DNA of 64,000 nt from Aporhodopirellula aestuarii (GTDB taxonomy: Bacteria > Planctomycetota > Planctomycetia > Pirellulales > Pirellulaceae). Below, piece by piece: positions 63,298 to 64,000 of this stretch. The stretch lies in assembly GCF_023701485.1 (NCBI RefSeq), contig NZ_JAMQBK010000051.1, positions 46,911 to 110,910 of the forward strand, given 5' to 3'. Positions within the stretch are counted from its first letter, which is position 1. Each line of letters opens with the position of its first letter. The translations under genes and the position numbers were made by a program. The notes under the pieces were generated by a model. The model did not search any database. It saw nothing but the letters and a program-made list of their open reading frames with translations, and had not been told where the DNA came from.

Positions 63298-63564
63298 GTG
63301 CCCCCGGAAGCCTTGCAAATGATCGGTTCCTTTAACAATATCGAGTTCTACCTCTGGCCATTTCTGGCGGCGTTGCTCGTGGTGTTGACCGTGCTCGTGA
63401 TTCCCCTAGGGGCCATTCTTCACTGGGCATGGAAGCGCAAACATCGCGGTAGGGTGCGACCGAGAAACCTGATGCTATGGTCCCTCGTTAGACTCTACCT
63501 AATCGTGGCGGGCGCACTTTCCGCAGGAATAGTTTTTACATGGTGGAACAAAATAACGACTTGA
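63298..63564 (+). CDS. Small membrane protein, hypothetical
   Basis: An 88-residue protein from the GTG at 63298 (an ATG at 63319 is also possible). Two membrane helices (FYLWPFLAALLVVLTVLVIP and LWSLVRLYLIVAGALSAGIV) are separated by a basic loop (HWAWKRKHRGRVRPR). Function unknown. Confidence 0.6.
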   Translation: MPPEALQMIGSFNNIEFYLWPFLAALLVVLTVLVIPLGAILHWAWKRKHRGRVRPRNLMLWSLVRLYLIVAGALSAGIVFTWWNKITT

Positions 63565-63672
63565 TTTGTGCTGACAAAGACAGGTGTCTTACAGACAACC
63601 CAAGGTTTCAAATACGTGATCTTACTCCTCACTGAGCCAAGAGCATCGGTGGAAAAACCACATAATTACGGC

Positions 63673-63999
63673 TCATCCGACTAAAGCGTACTTCGTTTGA
63701 TGAAGCGAGTAGAGCGTGAGTTCAAAATACTCGCGATCACGGATGCCGTAAGATTGCTGTTGAACGGTTTTGATTTTATTGTTGGTGCCCTCCATCGGCC
63801 CGGATGATATCCGATGCTCGAAGTAGTTCAGCAGGCCCTCTTCAAGACGCAGCAACGTTTTGGCCATCGTTTTTAGAGGCTCCAGTCCTGTCGTGATCGC
63901 TCGCTTGCACCAGGACCGCAAGAACAACTGGGCCGGCCAGCGAAACGTATGCCCCCAAAACGTTCGCAGCTCCTCCTTGAGATAGTACGCTATGGCCAG
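63673..63999 (-). CDS. ISL3-family transposase, C-terminal part (5' end outside window)
   Basis: The frame is open to the window end. LLRLEEGLLNYFEHRISSGP then MEGTNNKIKTVQQQSYGIRD and YSLHQTKYALVG is the C-terminal DDE transposase (Asp-Asp-Glu, the Glu in MEGTNNKIK) of the ISL3 family. It marks an insertion sequence at the right edge of the window. Confidence 0.82.
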   Translation of the reverse strand: MAIAYYLKEELRTFWGHTFRWPAQLFLRSWCKRAITTGLEPLKTMAKTLLRLEEGLLNYFEHRISSGPMEGTNNKIKTVQQQSYGIRDREYFELTLYSLHQTKYALVG

Positions 64000-64000
64000 C

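Noticed and set aside
1..64000. CRISPR arrays.
   Set aside because: The repeats found are interspersed at kilobase distances with no regular spacers, and no cas gene is present.

Overview
The window reads as chromosome of a planctomycete, most likely a marine Pirellulaceae close to Rhodopirellula. This rests on family content, not on a database match: the start of the window ends a glucosyl-3-phosphoglycerate synthase, there is a PPi-type phosphofructokinase, several Tat-exported or membrane-anchored beta-propeller proteins, a planctomycete-style ECF sigma factor beside a Ser/Thr kinase with FHA partners, and intergenic DNA rich in palindromic repeats. No rRNA gene or complete tRNA gene was seen.

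Layout. 1-17.6 kb is ordinary, dense and GC-rich: glucosylglycerate synthesis (partial), a poly-gamma-glutamate set pgsB-pgsC-pgsW, a YmdB-type phosphodiesterase, ribosomal protein S1 with a long disordered N-terminus, an AEC transporter, a flavin-dependent halogenase coupled to a porin, PPi-phosphofructokinase, an isoprenylcysteine-methyltransferase-like protein, a prenyltransferase-fold Tat protein and small coupled genes. 17.7-30.7 kb is one strand only: an ABC-2 exporter pair, then an eight-gene block (20.08-30.73 kb) with overlaps or minimal gaps. That block combines a NuoE-NuoF-like dehydrogenase, a NuoG/GltD-like FAD protein, a NapH-type polyferredoxin, a Tat-exported multi-[4Fe-4S] protein, a tiny Cys-bearing membrane protein and three beta-propeller proteins. 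It looks like a route between cytoplasmic NAD(P)H and a membrane/periplasmic redox chain and is the best candidate here for an undescribed system.

31.0-37.0 kb holds a 291-bp MITE-like element, an ArsR-linked stress cassette (DUF1579, VOC, SRPBCC, DoxX), an NHL-type Tat protein and a membrane-anchored AAA ATPase. At 37.35 kb lies the 3' half of a tRNA (Val GAC-like) with its terminator but no 5' half, a typical integration scar. From there to about 50 kb the DNA is a gene graveyard: pieces of ECF sigma factors, a serine hydrolase, an IS transposase and other genes, with a few intact genes (large HEAT-repeat protein, zf-TFIIB protein, CPBP protease, DUF3592 protein).

At least seven copies, plus one partial, of an interspersed palindromic repeat (core GCTCCGGTTTCATCGACCGG) are scattered through 38-59.4 kb and I saw none elsewhere. 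50.4-57.6 kb is an intact signalling cassette: ECF sigma factor, Ser/Thr kinase with C-terminal leucine-rich region, double-FHA protein, FHA/pseudoprotease membrane protein and a secreted protein. 59.5-62 kb contains frameshifted fragments abutting a serine recombinase that has lost its catalytic N-terminus, then its usual small partner gene. The window ends with a BamE-like protein, a VOC protein, a small membrane protein and the 3' end of an ISL3-type transposase.
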